Shown one piece after another: positions 1 through 8,750 of a stretch of DNA of 64,000 nt (positions are counted from its first letter, which is position 1; the number at the start of each line of letters is the position of its first letter). The notes beneath the pieces were generated by a model. That model worked only from the letters and a program-made list of their open reading frames with translations, was not told where the DNA came from and did no database searches. Where the stretch lies: NCBI RefSeq assembly GCF_007827465.1, contig NZ_VISL01000001.1, positions 501,001-565,000 on the forward strand. Reading direction: 5' to 3'. The position numbers and the translations under genes are program-made. This DNA comes from Dokdonia sp. Hel_I_53 (GTDB lineage: Bacteria; Bacteroidota; Bacteroidia; Flavobacteriales; Flavobacteriaceae).

Positions 1-19
1 GCTTTTTTAATTTGGAATT

Positions 20-37
20 ACGCTTTCGCGAAAGCGT
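20..37. repeat. Palindrome ACGCTTTCGCGAAAGCGT (copy 1)
   Basis: This is a perfect 18-base palindrome lying just downstream of the rsmD stop codon. It is the first of about a dozen perfect or near-perfect copies spread over the first 45.4 kb. The role is unknown; it could be a protein-binding or genome-organising site. Confidence 0.85.
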
Positions 38-41
38 AAAT

Positions 42-602
42 CTACTCTTCTTCATCACTAGATGGAACTTCAAAGAAGCTAAAAGCATTTCCACCATAAT
101 TACGTGTTTCTACGTAATTTATAAACGAGTCCATCTTTGTATACTTCCCATGTTCAATAATAAGTATGCCATCTTCATCTAATAAATTATTATCAAAAAC
201 TAGCTGAACAATTTTTTCGAAGTCTTTGATGTCTATGTCGTAAGGAGGATCTGCAAAAATTACATCATACGTTCCAGTTGCTCTTTCTAGATATTTGAAA
301 ACGTCACTTTTTATAGCATTAATTGAGAAGTCAAATTCATCTGCTATTTTATTTATAAATTGTATACAACTATAATGTCCATCTACAGCGGTTATTTGAT
401 CTGTACCTCTTGATGCAAACTCATAGCTTATATTACCTGTACCAGCAAATAAGTCTAATACTTTTAGGCTGCTTATATGGTAGTTACTTCTAAGAATATT
501 AAAAAGCGCCTCTTTAGCCATATCTGTAGTAGGTCTAACGGGCAATTTTTTTGGAGCAGCTATGCGCCGTCCTTTGTACTTTCCTGATATTATGCGTGTC
601 AT
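42..602 (-). CDS. rsmD: 16S rRNA (guanine(966)-N2)-methyltransferase RsmD
   Basis: The product methylates N2 of G966 in 16S rRNA using SAM, acting on the assembled small subunit in the cytoplasm. The 186-residue protein has the family's N-terminal ISGKYKGR basic strand (about residues 5-12), SAM motif I DLFAGTG (50-56) and the catalytic DPPY motif (118-121). The length is normal for RsmD. It overlaps the following DUF3822 gene by 4 bases (ATGA), and this pair is commonly adjacent in Bacteroidetes. The acidic Asp-Glu-rich C-terminus is a minor local feature. The assignment rests on seen motifs plus family knowledge and is firm. Confidence 0.93.
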   Translation of the reverse strand: MTRIISGKYKGRRIAAPKKLPVRPTTDMAKEALFNILRSNYHISSLKVLDLFAGTGNISYEFASRGTDQITAVDGHYSCIQFINKIADEFDFSINAIKSDVFKYLERATGTYDVIFADPPYDIDIKDFEKIVQLVFDNNLLDEDGILIIEHGKYTKMDSFINYVETRNYGGNAFSFFEVPSSDEEE

Positions 603-1390
603 ATAAGGCTTGCTAGTAAATAGTGTTCTTTAGGTAATACGGTATGTGGACTCTCTAGAATTTGTATATTTCTTATGTATGTATATGCCTTTTCATAGAA
701 TGCATCGCCTTCGTTGATGCTTCCAGAGAGTTTTAATAATATGTCGTCAGGATTAATCGCTAGTTGTTCAAAGCAAAAAAGTAAGTAGTAAATAAAATCT
801 TCTGGAGTTTTAATATCAAAAAAATTAATAAGTAGTATTTTTTTAGATTGAATTATACCGAGATAAAAATGGGATGGAGAAGTAATAACTAGCGCCTCGG
901 GATGTGAACTCCCCTGAGAAATTTTAAATAATTGCTTAATAAATAGGGTAGTACTATGATAGTATGTAAATGAACCAAAGTTCTCAAAGAAATAATTATT
1001 TACATTAGTGTATGGTACGTAGACATTAATAAGATCATGTTGTTCTATTCTATCATGAGCAACAAAATCTGTATTTAAAATTTTAGTATTGAATTTGAGA
1101 TAATCTACGGCCTTAGACTCTTCAAACAGGGCTTGTGGAACAACAGAAAAAAGGTTGTTAGAATACACAACCGTAACCTCTTTGAATGATTTTTGTAAAT
1201 CTTCACAATCATTAAAGCCTTGCTCAATGTGATTTGATAAGTTTTGTATTGAAATATTTCCATTAAAGAAAATATTTTTAAAACTTATGACCTCTTGAGA
1301 TTGGATGTTTTGAATAAAAAAAGAAAATCCATCCAAGCGTACTTGGATGGATAGACTATATAATGAGTTTGTTGAGATTTTATTCGTCAT
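599..1390 (-). CDS. DUF3822 family protein
   Basis: This is a 263-residue protein of the Bacteroidetes-specific DUF3822 family, whose function is not established. It shows no signal peptide or membrane segment. The core has alternating hydrophobic strands, for example VTVVYSNNLFSVVP around residues 72-85 and EALVITSPSHFYLGII around 165-180, consistent with the actin-like fold proposed for such proteins. It is tightly coupled to rsmD (4-base overlap), and its start overlaps the end of the upstream gene by 11 bases, so the three minus-strand genes form one transcription unit. The family name comes from recognition of sequence and context; a function cannot be given. Confidence 0.75.
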   Translation of the reverse strand: MTNKISTNSLYSLSIQVRLDGFSFFIQNIQSQEVISFKNIFFNGNISIQNLSNHIEQGFNDCEDLQKSFKEVTVVYSNNLFSVVPQALFEESKAVDYLKFNTKILNTDFVAHDRIEQHDLINVYVPYTNVNNYFFENFGSFTYYHSTTLFIKQLFKISQGSSHPEALVITSPSHFYLGIIQSKKILLINFFDIKTPEDFIYYLLFCFEQLAINPDDILLKLSGSINEGDAFYEKAYTYIRNIQILESPHTVLPKEHYLLASLI

Positions 1391-2033
1391 TTGCGCCGTA
1401 ACTCTTTGGCCAGTTTCCAGATGTAAAAACTCTATCCATAGATCCTACTCTAAGTGCATTACCATTTACACCATCTACAGAAACAATTTGTTTTTCTTTA
1501 ATAACGTAATCTTTGTTTTGATCGTGTAAGATCACATCCTTAGGTACAGAAATTTCAAAAACTGGATACATTGTACCGTTTTTGTCTACTTGTCCAGCAT
1601 CCATATCAAATTTAGCATCCACGCCTTCTACTGGTACATTGATCATCGATTTATATCTATCTGATGATTTGAATAAAGAGTCCTTAACAGCTCTTGTGCC
1701 CAATGTATCAATAAGAGTGATTTCTTTGTATTCGTCTACACCATAAATTTTAGTTTTTTCCTCATCTAAAATTGTTGTGTCACGACGTTGTGTAATTGTA
1801 AATTCTGCCGTATCTATAAATGTTACTAGATTGTCAAAATCCTTTTGATAGGTTCCAGTAACACTTTTATGAGCAAGCTGTGCTTGTCTAAGATCGCGCA
1901 TGTTTTTAATCACAGCAGCATATCTCTTTTCTTTCACTTCGTTAAATTTTACTTCGCCCCATATAGCGTTAAAAAGTAAATACCCTAATACGGCAATTAT
2001 TACCCAAAGTACAAGTTGTAATACAAGTTTCAT
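1380..2033 (-). CDS. Membrane-anchored protein of unknown function
   Basis: This 217-residue protein has one N-terminal membrane segment (about residues 5-24, LQLVLWVIIAVLGYLLFNAI), which works as an uncleaved anchor. A basic, helical stretch follows (KEKRYAAVIKNMRDLRQAQLAHKS), then a mainly polar domain that probably lies in the periplasm. The shape resembles pilin-like or pseudopilin-like proteins, where a hydrophobic helix precedes a small globular domain, but no prepilin cleavage motif is seen. It is the first gene of the operon with DUF3822 and rsmD and is divergent from the helicase gene. Orthologues beside DUF3822 are usual in Flavobacteriia; I do not know a function. Confidence 0.7.
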   Translation of the reverse strand: MKLVLQLVLWVIIAVLGYLLFNAIWGEVKFNEVKEKRYAAVIKNMRDLRQAQLAHKSVTGTYQKDFDNLVTFIDTAEFTITQRRDTTILDEEKTKIYGVDEYKEITLIDTLGTRAVKDSLFKSSDRYKSMINVPVEGVDAKFDMDAGQVDKNGTMYPVFEISVPKDVILHDQNKDYVIKEKQIVSVDGVNGNALRVGSMDRVFTSGNWPKSYGANDE

Positions 2034-2149
2034 TTAATGAAGTTTAAAATTAGTTACGTTTAACGACAAATCTACAATTTTTTTTTACACCCAAAAATTT
2101 ATTCTTTCATTTTTCCTTTGCTTAATTTAGTGCGCTTCTAAAGAGATTT
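2034..2149. promoter_or_regulatory. Divergent intergenic region between the rsmD operon and the helicase gene
   Basis: This 116-base AT-rich gap must hold promoters in both directions. On the + strand TAATTTAG at 2123-2130 is one base from the Bacteroidetes -7 element TAnnTTTG and sits 20 bases before the helicase start. No clear -33 TTG is visible. Confidence 0.4.
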
Positions 2150-3583
2150 ATGGTTAAAGATGCCCCATCGTTTTACAAACAACTTTACAAGGATTTTGAA
2201 CATACACCTACCTTAAAACAAGACCGATTACTCCAACAGCTAGCTACTTTTTTATTTGACACAAATAAAGATAAACTGTTTGTTCTCAAGGGGTTTGCGG
2301 GTACTGGTAAAACAACTGTTATAGGTACAGTTGTTAAAAATCTTTGGCACGCAAAAATGTCATCTGTTCTTATGGCTCCTACAGGTCGAGCTGCAAAGGT
2401 TGCAAGTAATTATAGTAAAAAGCAGGCATTTACTATTCATAGAAAAATTTATTTTCCAAAAAAAGAACGTGGAGGAGGTGTTTCTTTTAGTTTACAACCT
2501 AACAAACATCGTAACTGTTTATTTATAGTAGATGAAGCTTCTATGATTTCTGACAGAGCAGCAGAGTCTAAATTTTTTGATAATGGATCTTTACTAGATG
2601 ATATGATGCAATATATTTATAGTGGTTATAATTGTAAGCTATTATTGGTGGGGGATGAAGCGCAACTACCTCCTGTAAAATTAGATATCTCTCCTGCCTT
2701 AGATATTAAAAACTTATCCCTTCATTACAATAAGCAGGTAGAGACACTTCAACTAGATGAAGTAATGAGACAAGCAGAAGGTAGTGGGATTTTAATGAAT
2801 GCAACCGCATTAAGAGAACAGCTTTCTGAAGGTTTTTATGAAGATTTCAAATTTGATCTTAATGGTTTTGATGACATTATCCGCTTAGTAGACGGGCATG
2901 AAATAATGGATGCCATTAATGACGGTTATAGTAAGGTAGGTACAGAAGAAACTGCCATTATTGTACGTTCAAATAAAAGAGCAAATTTATATAACCAGCA
3001 AATACGTAGTCGCATTCTTTTCCAAGAAGAAGAAATTTCTGCTGGTGATCACCTCATGGTTGTGAAGAATAACTACTTCTGGCTTGACGCAAAAAGTGAT
3101 GCTGGCTTTATTGCAAATGGAGATATTATTAAGATTTTAGAAATTCTTGCAATCAAAGAGCTGTATGGGTTCCGCTTTGCAGAAATAAAAGCGCAGATGG
3201 TTGATTACCCGCATATGCAACCCATTGAAACGGTAATCATGCTGGATGTTTTAACAATGGAAACACCAGCACTACCTTATGAAATGGGTGATTCGTTGTA
3301 TAAGGAAGTACAAAAAGATTATGTAGATGAAAAGTCTAATTATAAGAGGTTCCAAAAGATTAAGAACAATAAATATTTTAATGCTTTGCAAGTTAAATTC
3401 TCCTATGCTATTACGTGTCATAAGTCACAGGGGGGGCAATGGGAAAACGTTTTTATAGAACAACCGTACTTACCTGATGGTATGAGTAAGGATTATTTGA
3501 GGTGGTTGTATACAGCAATCACAAGATCGAAGAGTAGGTTATATTTGATAGGTTTCAAAGATGAAATGTTTATTGAGAATTAA
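2150..3583 (+). CDS. RecD-like ATP-dependent DNA helicase / AAA-domain exonuclease V subunit-like
   Basis: This is a 477-residue SF1B-type helicase. Walker A GFAGTGKTT lies at residues 48-56, followed by motif Ia APTGRAAK (76-83), Walker B VDEAS (127-131), motif III GDEAQLPPV near 175-183, and the C-terminal UvrD-like motifs with SYAITCHKSQGGQW and YTAITRSK near the end. It is shorter than true RecD and stands alone, with no recB or recC nearby, matching the stand-alone RecD-like helicases common in Bacteroidetes. It presumably unwinds DNA 5'-3' in repair or recombination. The start is an ATG preceded by an A/T-rich leader. Family assignment is firm; the cellular role is inferred. Confidence 0.85.
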   Translation: MVKDAPSFYKQLYKDFEHTPTLKQDRLLQQLATFLFDTNKDKLFVLKGFAGTGKTTVIGTVVKNLWHAKMSSVLMAPTGRAAKVASNYSKKQAFTIHRKIYFPKKERGGGVSFSLQPNKHRNCLFIVDEASMISDRAAESKFFDNGSLLDDMMQYIYSGYNCKLLLVGDEAQLPPVKLDISPALDIKNLSLHYNKQVETLQLDEVMRQAEGSGILMNATALREQLSEGFYEDFKFDLNGFDDIIRLVDGHEIMDAINDGYSKVGTEETAIIVRSNKRANLYNQQIRSRILFQEEEISAGDHLMVVKNNYFWLDAKSDAGFIANGDIIKILEILAIKELYGFRFAEIKAQMVDYPHMQPIETVIMLDVLTMETPALPYEMGDSLYKEVQKDYVDEKSNYKRFQKIKNNKYFNALQVKFSYAITCHKSQGGQWENVFIEQPYLPDGMSKDYLRWLYTAITRSKSRLYLIGFKDEMFIEN

Positions 3584-3645
3584 TAAAATAAGAACATTTA
3601 TTTAATTTAGGTAATTCTAGTGTTTAAGGAAACAGTTGAGATGAT

Positions 3646-4206
3646 ATGAATGCAGAATTAGTTATAAGTATTATTTTGGGTTTTTCTCTAGCGGCTTCGG
3701 CAGGATTTAGAGTCTTTGTGCCATTATTAGTATTAAGCGTATCATCTTATTTTGGATGGTTTGTAGTAAACGACTCTTGGCAGTGGTTAGGAAGTACAGC
3801 GGCACTTGTATTATTAAGTGTAGCCACTATAGTTGAAGTAGGTGCTTATCTAATTCCGTGGGTAGACAATACTCTAGACACCATTTCGGTTCCAATTGCC
3901 GCAATAGCAGGCACACTACTCATGGTGGCCACAATGAGTACGTTAGATCCAGTGATAACCTGGTCACTTGCTATTATTGCAGGGGGAGGTGCGGCAGCAG
4001 CAATTTCAGGATCTACAAGTGTTACAAGATTAGGGAGCACAGCCACAACTGGAGGTCTTGTAAACCCCGTTATTTCAACTACAGAAACGCTGGCAGCAAC
4101 AACTATCTCTACCGTGAGTATATTTTCTCCTATTATAGCGCTCCTTTTGTTATTTGCTACGTTTTGGTTTTTATTTAAATTAATCAATAAAATAAGAAAG
4201 AAGTAA
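3646..4206 (+). CDS. DUF4126 family integral membrane protein
   Basis: This 186-residue protein is almost entirely hydrophobic, with about five or six membrane segments. The N-terminal SIILGFSLAASAGFRVFVPLLVL is the hallmark of DUF4126 proteins. A Gly/Ala/Ser/Thr-rich section (GGGAAAAISGSTSVTRLGSTATTGG, quoted in part) precedes the last membrane helix and a lysine-rich cytoplasmic tail. Other members are of unknown function, and small-molecule transport has been guessed for the family. It lies alone between the helicase gene and kdsB. Long reading frames overlapping it on other frames are composition artefacts. Confidence 0.75.
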   Translation: MNAELVISIILGFSLAASAGFRVFVPLLVLSVSSYFGWFVVNDSWQWLGSTAALVLLSVATIVEVGAYLIPWVDNTLDTISVPIAAIAGTLLMVATMSTLDPVITWSLAIIAGGGAAAAISGSTSVTRLGSTATTGGLVNPVISTTETLAATTISTVSIFSPIIALLLLFATFWFLFKLINKIRKK

Positions 4207-4221
4207 CTGTTTCAATTTAGC

Positions 4222-4229
4222 TAACTTTG
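4222..4229 (+). promoter_or_regulatory. Candidate -7 promoter element for kdsB
   Basis: TAACTTTG matches the Bacteroidetes -7 consensus TAnnTTTG. It lies 55 bases before the kdsB start, so the leader RNA would contain the palindrome at 4249-4266. No good -33 element is visible. Confidence 0.4.
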
Positions 4230-4248
4230 TTTTCAAATTAATGGAAGT

Positions 4249-4266
4249 ACGCTTTCGCGAAAGCGT
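4249..4266. repeat. Palindrome ACGCTTTCGCGAAAGCGT in the kdsB leader
   Basis: This is a perfect copy of the 18-base chromosomal palindrome, located between the probable kdsB promoter and its start codon. If transcribed it would form an 8-bp hairpin, so it might affect expression, although other copies lie inside coding regions. Confidence 0.85.
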
Positions 4267-4284
4267 GCTAAACTCATTTTAGAT

Positions 4285-5031
4285 GTGATTGAGAAATTAA
4301 AAGTTATAGCCATGATTCCTGCGAGATATGCCGCATCTCGTTTTCCTGGTAAAATGATGGCTGACCTTGCGGGTAAACCTGTTATTGTACGTACTTATGA
4401 GAGTACAGTGGCAACTGGTTTATTTGATCAAGTATATGTGGTGACTGATAATGAAGAGATTGCACAAGCTATAAATAATTATGGTGGAAAAGCTATAATG
4501 AGCGTAAATGAGCATGAGTGTGGTAGTGATCGTATTGCAGAAGCTGTACAGCCACTCGATGTGGATATAGTTGTAAATGTTCAAGGAGACGAACCCTTCA
4601 CCACAAAAGAAGATTTATCACCATTACTTGATGTGTTTTACGAGACTGATGCTGACAAAATAGATCTCGCTAGCGTGATGATGCCCATGTCTTCACAAAC
4701 TGATATCGAAGATCCAAATAATGTAAAAGTAATCGTAGATACAAAAGATTTTGCTTTATATTTTTCACGATCTCCTATTCCTTTTATTAGGGACATAGCT
4801 TCAGAAACAGTGACACATAAGCATAAAGGAATTTACGCATTTAGAAAAAAAGCATTATTAGATTTTGCTGAAATGCAAATGACTCCACTTGAACGTGCTG
4901 AAAAAGTAGAATGTATACGCTTTTTAGAATATGGGAAAAAGATAAAAATGGTGCGATCCCCTAGGCTTGCTATTGGTATAGATACGCCAGAGGATTTAAT
5001 AAAAGCAAATAAAATTTATAAAAATAATTAA
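4285..5031 (+). CDS. kdsB: 3-deoxy-manno-octulosonate cytidylyltransferase (CMP-Kdo synthetase)
   Basis: The product activates Kdo with CTP to give CMP-Kdo for lipopolysaccharide inner core synthesis in the cytoplasm. The 248-residue length equals that of well-studied KdsB enzymes. Recognisable motifs are MIPARYAASRFPGK (residues 10-23), the VVTDNEEI strand near 50, the HECGSDRIAEA loop near 77-87 and the VNVQGDEPF metal-binding motif near 97-105. The start used is GTG; an internal ATG at 4312 would lose the first strand and is less likely. The gene is followed after 4 bases by the acyltransferase gene, so the two are probably cotranscribed. Confidence 0.95.
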   Translation: MIEKLKVIAMIPARYAASRFPGKMMADLAGKPVIVRTYESTVATGLFDQVYVVTDNEEIAQAINNYGGKAIMSVNEHECGSDRIAEAVQPLDVDIVVNVQGDEPFTTKEDLSPLLDVFYETDADKIDLASVMMPMSSQTDIEDPNNVKVIVDTKDFALYFSRSPIPFIRDIASETVTHKHKGIYAFRKKALLDFAEMQMTPLERAEKVECIRFLEYGKKIKMVRSPRLAIGIDTPEDLIKANKIYKNN

Positions 5032-5035
5032 CCAT

Positions 5036-5590
5036 ATGGGTATAGCTAAATGGATCTATAAGGATATTTTAGGTTGGAAAATTAATGGAGATTTTTCTCA
5101 AGATACAGTGAAAAAAGCAGTTATTGCCGCTGTGCCTCATACGAGCTGGCATGACTTTTACGTGGGGATACTACTTAGAACTGTACTTGGTGTAAAAATA
5201 GGATTTATAGGTAAAAAGGAACTTTTTAAATGGCCCTTAGGACCTATTTTAAGGATGATGGGTGGAGCATCTCTAGATCGTACTCCAGGACAGGATAAAG
5301 TGAAAGCTATAGCTAAAGTTTTTGATAACAAAGACGAATTTAGAATTACTATTGCTCCAGAAGGTACTCGTAAAAAAGTAGATACACTTAAAACGGGATT
5401 TTACTATATAGCACTCACTGCTGGAGTACCTATTATCATGGTTGCTTTTGATTTTGGTAAGAAAGAACATCGTATCTCTAAGCCTTTATATCCATCTGGA
5501 AATATCCAAGCAGATATGAAAATAATAAATTCTTTTTTCAAAGGAGCAGTAGGTAAAGTGCCAGAATATAGTTATACACCCGAAGTTTAG
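5036..5590 (+). CDS. PlsC-like lysophospholipid acyltransferase family protein
   Basis: This is a 184-residue member of the glycerolipid acyltransferase superfamily. The catalytic HX4D motif is HTSWHD (about residues 37-42), and the acceptor-binding motif is APEGTRKK (about 109-116), followed by KTGFYYIALTAGVPI. It is shorter than PlsC (about 240 residues) and lacks an obvious N-terminal membrane helix, so its acceptor could be a lysophospholipid or another lipid such as an amino-acid lipid, which Bacteroidetes make. It follows kdsB by 4 bases and is closed by a strong terminator. The superfamily is firm; the substrate is not known. Confidence 0.8.
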   Translation: MGIAKWIYKDILGWKINGDFSQDTVKKAVIAAVPHTSWHDFYVGILLRTVLGVKIGFIGKKELFKWPLGPILRMMGGASLDRTPGQDKVKAIAKVFDNKDEFRITIAPEGTRKKVDTLKTGFYYIALTAGVPIIMVAFDFGKKEHRISKPLYPSGNIQADMKIINSFFKGAVGKVPEYSYTPEV

Positions 5591-5606
5591 ATAAAGTACT
5601 AAAGCA

Positions 5607-5643
5607 AAAAAACCTCGAGAGATACATCTCTTGAGGTTTTTTG
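5607..5643. terminator. Bidirectional rho-independent terminator
   Basis: AAACCTC and GAGGTTT (allowing the inner GAGAGAT/ATCTCTT pairing) form a long stem flanked by an A-run on the left and a T-run on the right. It can stop the kdsB-acyltransferase transcript from the left and the dps transcript from the right. Confidence 0.85.
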
Positions 5644-5660
5644 TTAGCTTAATGAGCTGT

Positions 5661-6152
5661 TTAGGCTTTTTCGTAAGTTCCAGCTGTCTTCTTCCTCCAT
5701 GCGTCTAGCATCCAGCTTGTTTTTTCTAATTCTCTTATGTAGGCACCTACTAGATCGATAGTACCTTCATCGCCCGCCTCATCAGCTTTATTTACTACAG
5801 AAGTTAATTGCTTAAGAATTTTCCCATGATCTTCTAAAATGGTATCTACCATATCACGGTCAGATAGATCTGATTTTGACTCTTTAATGCTCGAGTTTTC
5901 TAGATAGTCAGAAAGGTTGCTCACTGGAGCAAAACGCAATGTGAGAATACGTTCTGCTATTTCATCAATTTTTATTTTTGCATCATCGTAGAGTTCCTCA
6001 AACTTAACATGTAAGTCAAAAAAGTTTTCTCCAGAGACATTCCAATGGAAATTTCGTAACTTTTGGTAGTATACGTGATAGTCAGAGAGCAGCGTATTGA
6101 GTTCGTTTACGGTATATTTTGTTTTTTCTATATCTAAATTCAGATAATTCAT
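5661..6152 (-). CDS. dps: Dps-family DNA-protection ferritin
   Basis: The product is a Dps mini-ferritin that oxidises and stores iron, forms 12-mers and protects DNA under oxidative or starvation stress. All inter-subunit ferroxidase ligands are in the expected spacing: H36, H48, E52, D63 and E67, matching the H-x11-H-x3-(D/E)-x10-D-x3-E pattern of the family. The FHWNVSGENFFDLH segment is diagnostic. The length of 163 residues is typical. It is a single-gene unit, divergent from the polysaccharide locus and terminated by the shared hairpin. DNA binding by its termini is not evident, since the N-terminus is short and not strongly basic. Confidence 0.92.
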   Translation of the reverse strand: MNYLNLDIEKTKYTVNELNTLLSDYHVYYQKLRNFHWNVSGENFFDLHVKFEELYDDAKIKIDEIAERILTLRFAPVSNLSDYLENSSIKESKSDLSDRDMVDTILEDHGKILKQLTSVVNKADEAGDEGTIDLVGAYIRELEKTSWMLDAWRKKTAGTYEKA

Positions 6153-6288
6153 ATTATTTGTTTTTTTTTATAAAGTTACAAATACGATCTTTTGTCAATT
6201 ATTTTATCAATGTTATTAGCATATATTTAACCTTAAATACTATTAAAAGCTTAAATAGTTTCTCAACAAAAAAGCTTTTCAAAAGACT

Positions 6289-6296
6289 TATATTTG
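6289..6296 (+). promoter_or_regulatory. Candidate -7 element at the head of the polysaccharide locus
   Basis: TATATTTG fits TAnnTTTG and lies 20 bases before the start of the first locus gene. The surrounding region (6153-6315) is AT-rich and divergent from dps. A -33 TTG at the usual distance is not obvious. Confidence 0.5.
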
Positions 6297-6315
6297 CCGA
6301 AATAAAATTTAAATT

Positions 6316-7311
6316 ATGCAAGAAATACTTACTCAACTTGATGGTAAGAAAGTATTAATTACAGGCGGAGCTGGTTTTATAGGGTCTAATTTATGTGAAG
6401 TCTTAATTGAGAATGGTGCAGAGGTTGCATGTCTTGATAACTTTGCCACAGGCCACAAATATAATTTAGATGCTATCATTAGTCACCCAAATTTCACCCT
6501 TATAGAAGGTGATATCCGTGATATTACAACCTGTCATCAGGCTGTTTCAAATGTGGATTATGTGTTGCATCAAGCTGCATTAGGCTCTGTGCCTAGATCA
6601 ATTAAAGATCCAGCTACCACTAACGAAGTAAACGTGGGGGGATTTTTGAATATGCTGATCGCCTCTAAAGATAAGGGGATAAAGCGTTTTGTGTATGCAG
6701 CGAGTTCATCTACCTATGGTGACTCTGTGGGGCTTCCTAAACAAGAAGATATTATAGGAAAACCGTTATCACCTTATGCCATCACAAAATATGTAAATGA
6801 ATTATATGCAGATGTTTTTCATAAAACCTACGGGATAGATTGTATTGGACTACGCTATTTCAATGTGTTCGGTAGAAAACAAGACCCAAACGGGGCTTAT
6901 GCTGCAGTAATTCCTAAATTTACTAAACTCTTGATGAATCACGAATCACCTGTCATGAATGGTGATGGAACCTATTCTCGTGATTTCACCTATATTGATA
7001 ACGTTATTCAGATGAATATTCGAGCCATGCTTACTCAGGATAAGGAAGCCATGAATACGGTTTATAACGTGGCTTATGGGGAAAGGACAGATTTGAATGA
7101 ATTGGTTGCTGTTCTTAAAACTGAGTTAGGCCAATTTGATGAAGCTATTACAACTGTAGAAGTAAAATACGGATCGAAGAGGGCAGGAGATGTACCTCAT
7201 AGTCTTGCAAGTATCGATAAGGCTAAAAGTCGTTTAGGCTATGATCCCCAATATAGTATTAAAGATGGATTGAAAGAGGCCATGTCTTGGTACTGGAAGA
7301 ATTTAAAATAA
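6316..7311 (+). CDS. UDP-N-acetylglucosamine(uronate) C4-epimerase, WbpP/TviC family
   Basis: This is an extended short-chain dehydrogenase (331 residues) with the NAD motif ITGGAGFIGSNL (about 16-27), a YAASSSTYG strand (about 123-131) and the catalytic YAITK (about 149-153). The LDNFATGHKYNLD segment and the FGRKQDPNGAYAAVIP segment are typical of the WbpP/TviC group that interconverts UDP-GlcNAc and UDP-GalNAc, or their uronic acids. The following gene is the matching 6-dehydrogenase, so together they should produce UDP-GalNAcA for the surface polysaccharide. Which step comes first cannot be told from sequence. It is the first gene of the locus. Confidence 0.88.
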   Translation: MQEILTQLDGKKVLITGGAGFIGSNLCEVLIENGAEVACLDNFATGHKYNLDAIISHPNFTLIEGDIRDITTCHQAVSNVDYVLHQAALGSVPRSIKDPATTNEVNVGGFLNMLIASKDKGIKRFVYAASSSTYGDSVGLPKQEDIIGKPLSPYAITKYVNELYADVFHKTYGIDCIGLRYFNVFGRKQDPNGAYAAVIPKFTKLLMNHESPVMNGDGTYSRDFTYIDNVIQMNIRAMLTQDKEAMNTVYNVAYGERTDLNELVAVLKTELGQFDEAITTVEVKYGSKRAGDVPHSLASIDKAKSRLGYDPQYSIKDGLKEAMSWYWKNLK

Positions 7312-7319
7312 TATTGATT

Positions 7320-7335
7320 CGCTTTCGCGATAGCA
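7320..7335. repeat. Degenerate copy of the chromosomal palindrome
   Basis: CGCTTTCGCGATAGCA keeps the left arm and centre of the palindrome with one change in the right arm. It fills the gap between the two UDP-GalNAcA genes. Confidence 0.6.
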
Positions 7336-7347
7336 AGAAAAAATAAA

Positions 7348-8628
7348 ATGACAAAAATTAAAGTAGGAGTAATAGGTTTAGGTTATGTTGGCCTACCATT
7401 AGCGAGATTGTTTGCAACAAAATATGATACAGTAGGTTTTGATATCAATCAAAACCGTATTAAAGAATTAAATTCTGGTACCGATAGTACACGTGAACTC
7501 TCAGATGAAGTTTTACAGGCGGTTTTAAAAAACGAAGCCAATGATTCTAATGGTCTCTACTGTAGCGCTGATATTTCTGATATTGCAAATTGCAATTACT
7601 ATGTTATTACAGTACCTACGCCAGTAGATAAAAATAATAGACCAGTCCTCACGCCTCTTTATAAAAGTAGCGAGACTGTAGGTAAGGTTCTCAAAAAAGG
7701 AGATATTGTTATATATGAAAGTACCGTTTACCCTGGAGTTACAGAAGATGAATGTGTTCCTGTTTTAGAGCGCGTGAGCGGACTCAAATTTAATGAAGAT
7801 TTTTATGTAGGATATTCTCCAGAAAGAATCAATCCAGGAGATAAAGAGCATACTGTAGAAAAAATTCTTAAAGTTACTTCTGGAAGCACACCGGAAATAG
7901 GTAAGAAGGTAGATGATTTATATGCTTCTGTGATAACCGCTGGGACGCACTTAGCGCCTTCAATCAAAGTGGCCGAGGCTGCAAAAGTTATTGAAAACTC
8001 ACAACGTGATATAAACATTGCGTTTGTAAATGAGCTGGCTAAGATTTTTAATCTTATGGACATCAACACACACGACGTACTTGAAGCTGCTGGTACAAAA
8101 TGGAATTTCCTTCCATTTAAGCCAGGTTTAGTAGGGGGCCACTGTATAGGTGTAGATCCTTACTATCTCGCTCAAAAAGCTCAAGAACTTGGGTATCACC
8201 CTGAGATTATTCTTGCCGGTAGAAGGCTTAATGACAGTATGGGAGCATACGTTGCTTCAGAAGTTGTGAAGCTTATGCTTAAAAATGATATTAAGATTAA
8301 AGGGGCGGATTTATTGCTTTTAGGAATTACATTTAAAGAAAATTGCCCAGATGTAAGAAATACTAAAGTTGTTGATGTTATAAAGCACCTCAAGGAATTT
8401 AGTATCAATGTTACCATTTACGATCCTTGGGTAAATGCTCAGGAGGTGAGAAATGAATATGGATTAGAGGCTGTAACAGAACTTCCGAATCAAAAGTTTG
8501 ATGCCATTGTTCAAGCTGTATCACACAAAGAATTTGAATCATTAGAACTTAATGAGTTAAAGAAGTCGAATTCGGCTGTTTATGATGTTAAAGGGGTGCT
8601 AGGTAGTAGGGCAGATGGTAAGTTATAA
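7348..8628 (+). CDS. UDP-N-acetyl-hexosamine 6-dehydrogenase, TviB/WbpO family
   Basis: This 426-residue enzyme of the UDP-glucose/GDP-mannose dehydrogenase family oxidises the C6 hydroxyl of UDP-GlcNAc or UDP-GalNAc to the uronic acid in two NAD-dependent steps. It starts with the Rossmann motif GVIGLGYVGLPLA (about 8-20); the catalytic cysteine lies in GGHCIGVDPYY (about 258-268), and the C-terminal domain holds LGITFKENCPDVRN. These features place it with TviB/WbpO rather than with UDP-glucose dehydrogenase. It pairs with the preceding epimerase. The start codon is ATG after the degenerate palindrome. Confidence 0.9.
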   Translation: MTKIKVGVIGLGYVGLPLARLFATKYDTVGFDINQNRIKELNSGTDSTRELSDEVLQAVLKNEANDSNGLYCSADISDIANCNYYVITVPTPVDKNNRPVLTPLYKSSETVGKVLKKGDIVIYESTVYPGVTEDECVPVLERVSGLKFNEDFYVGYSPERINPGDKEHTVEKILKVTSGSTPEIGKKVDDLYASVITAGTHLAPSIKVAEAAKVIENSQRDINIAFVNELAKIFNLMDINTHDVLEAAGTKWNFLPFKPGLVGGHCIGVDPYYLAQKAQELGYHPEIILAGRRLNDSMGAYVASEVVKLMLKNDIKIKGADLLLLGITFKENCPDVRNTKVVDVIKHLKEFSINVTIYDPWVNAQEVRNEYGLEAVTELPNQKFDAIVQAVSHKEFESLELNELKKSNSAVYDVKGVLGSRADGKL

Positions 8629-8750
8629 TAAAATTTTAAATCTAGATTAATTACATAGTATATAATGAATTCAACAGATTGAATTATTTTAATGTCTCTG
8701 TGTTGGTTTATCTCTTGTAAACTTTTTAATTTTCAAATTAAGTTTAGATC

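Noticed and set aside
3846..4187. Long reading frames on both strands overlapping the DUF4126 gene
   Set aside because: They are shadows produced by the Gly/Ala/Thr-rich codon composition; the DUF4126 frame has family motifs and membrane segments and explains the region.
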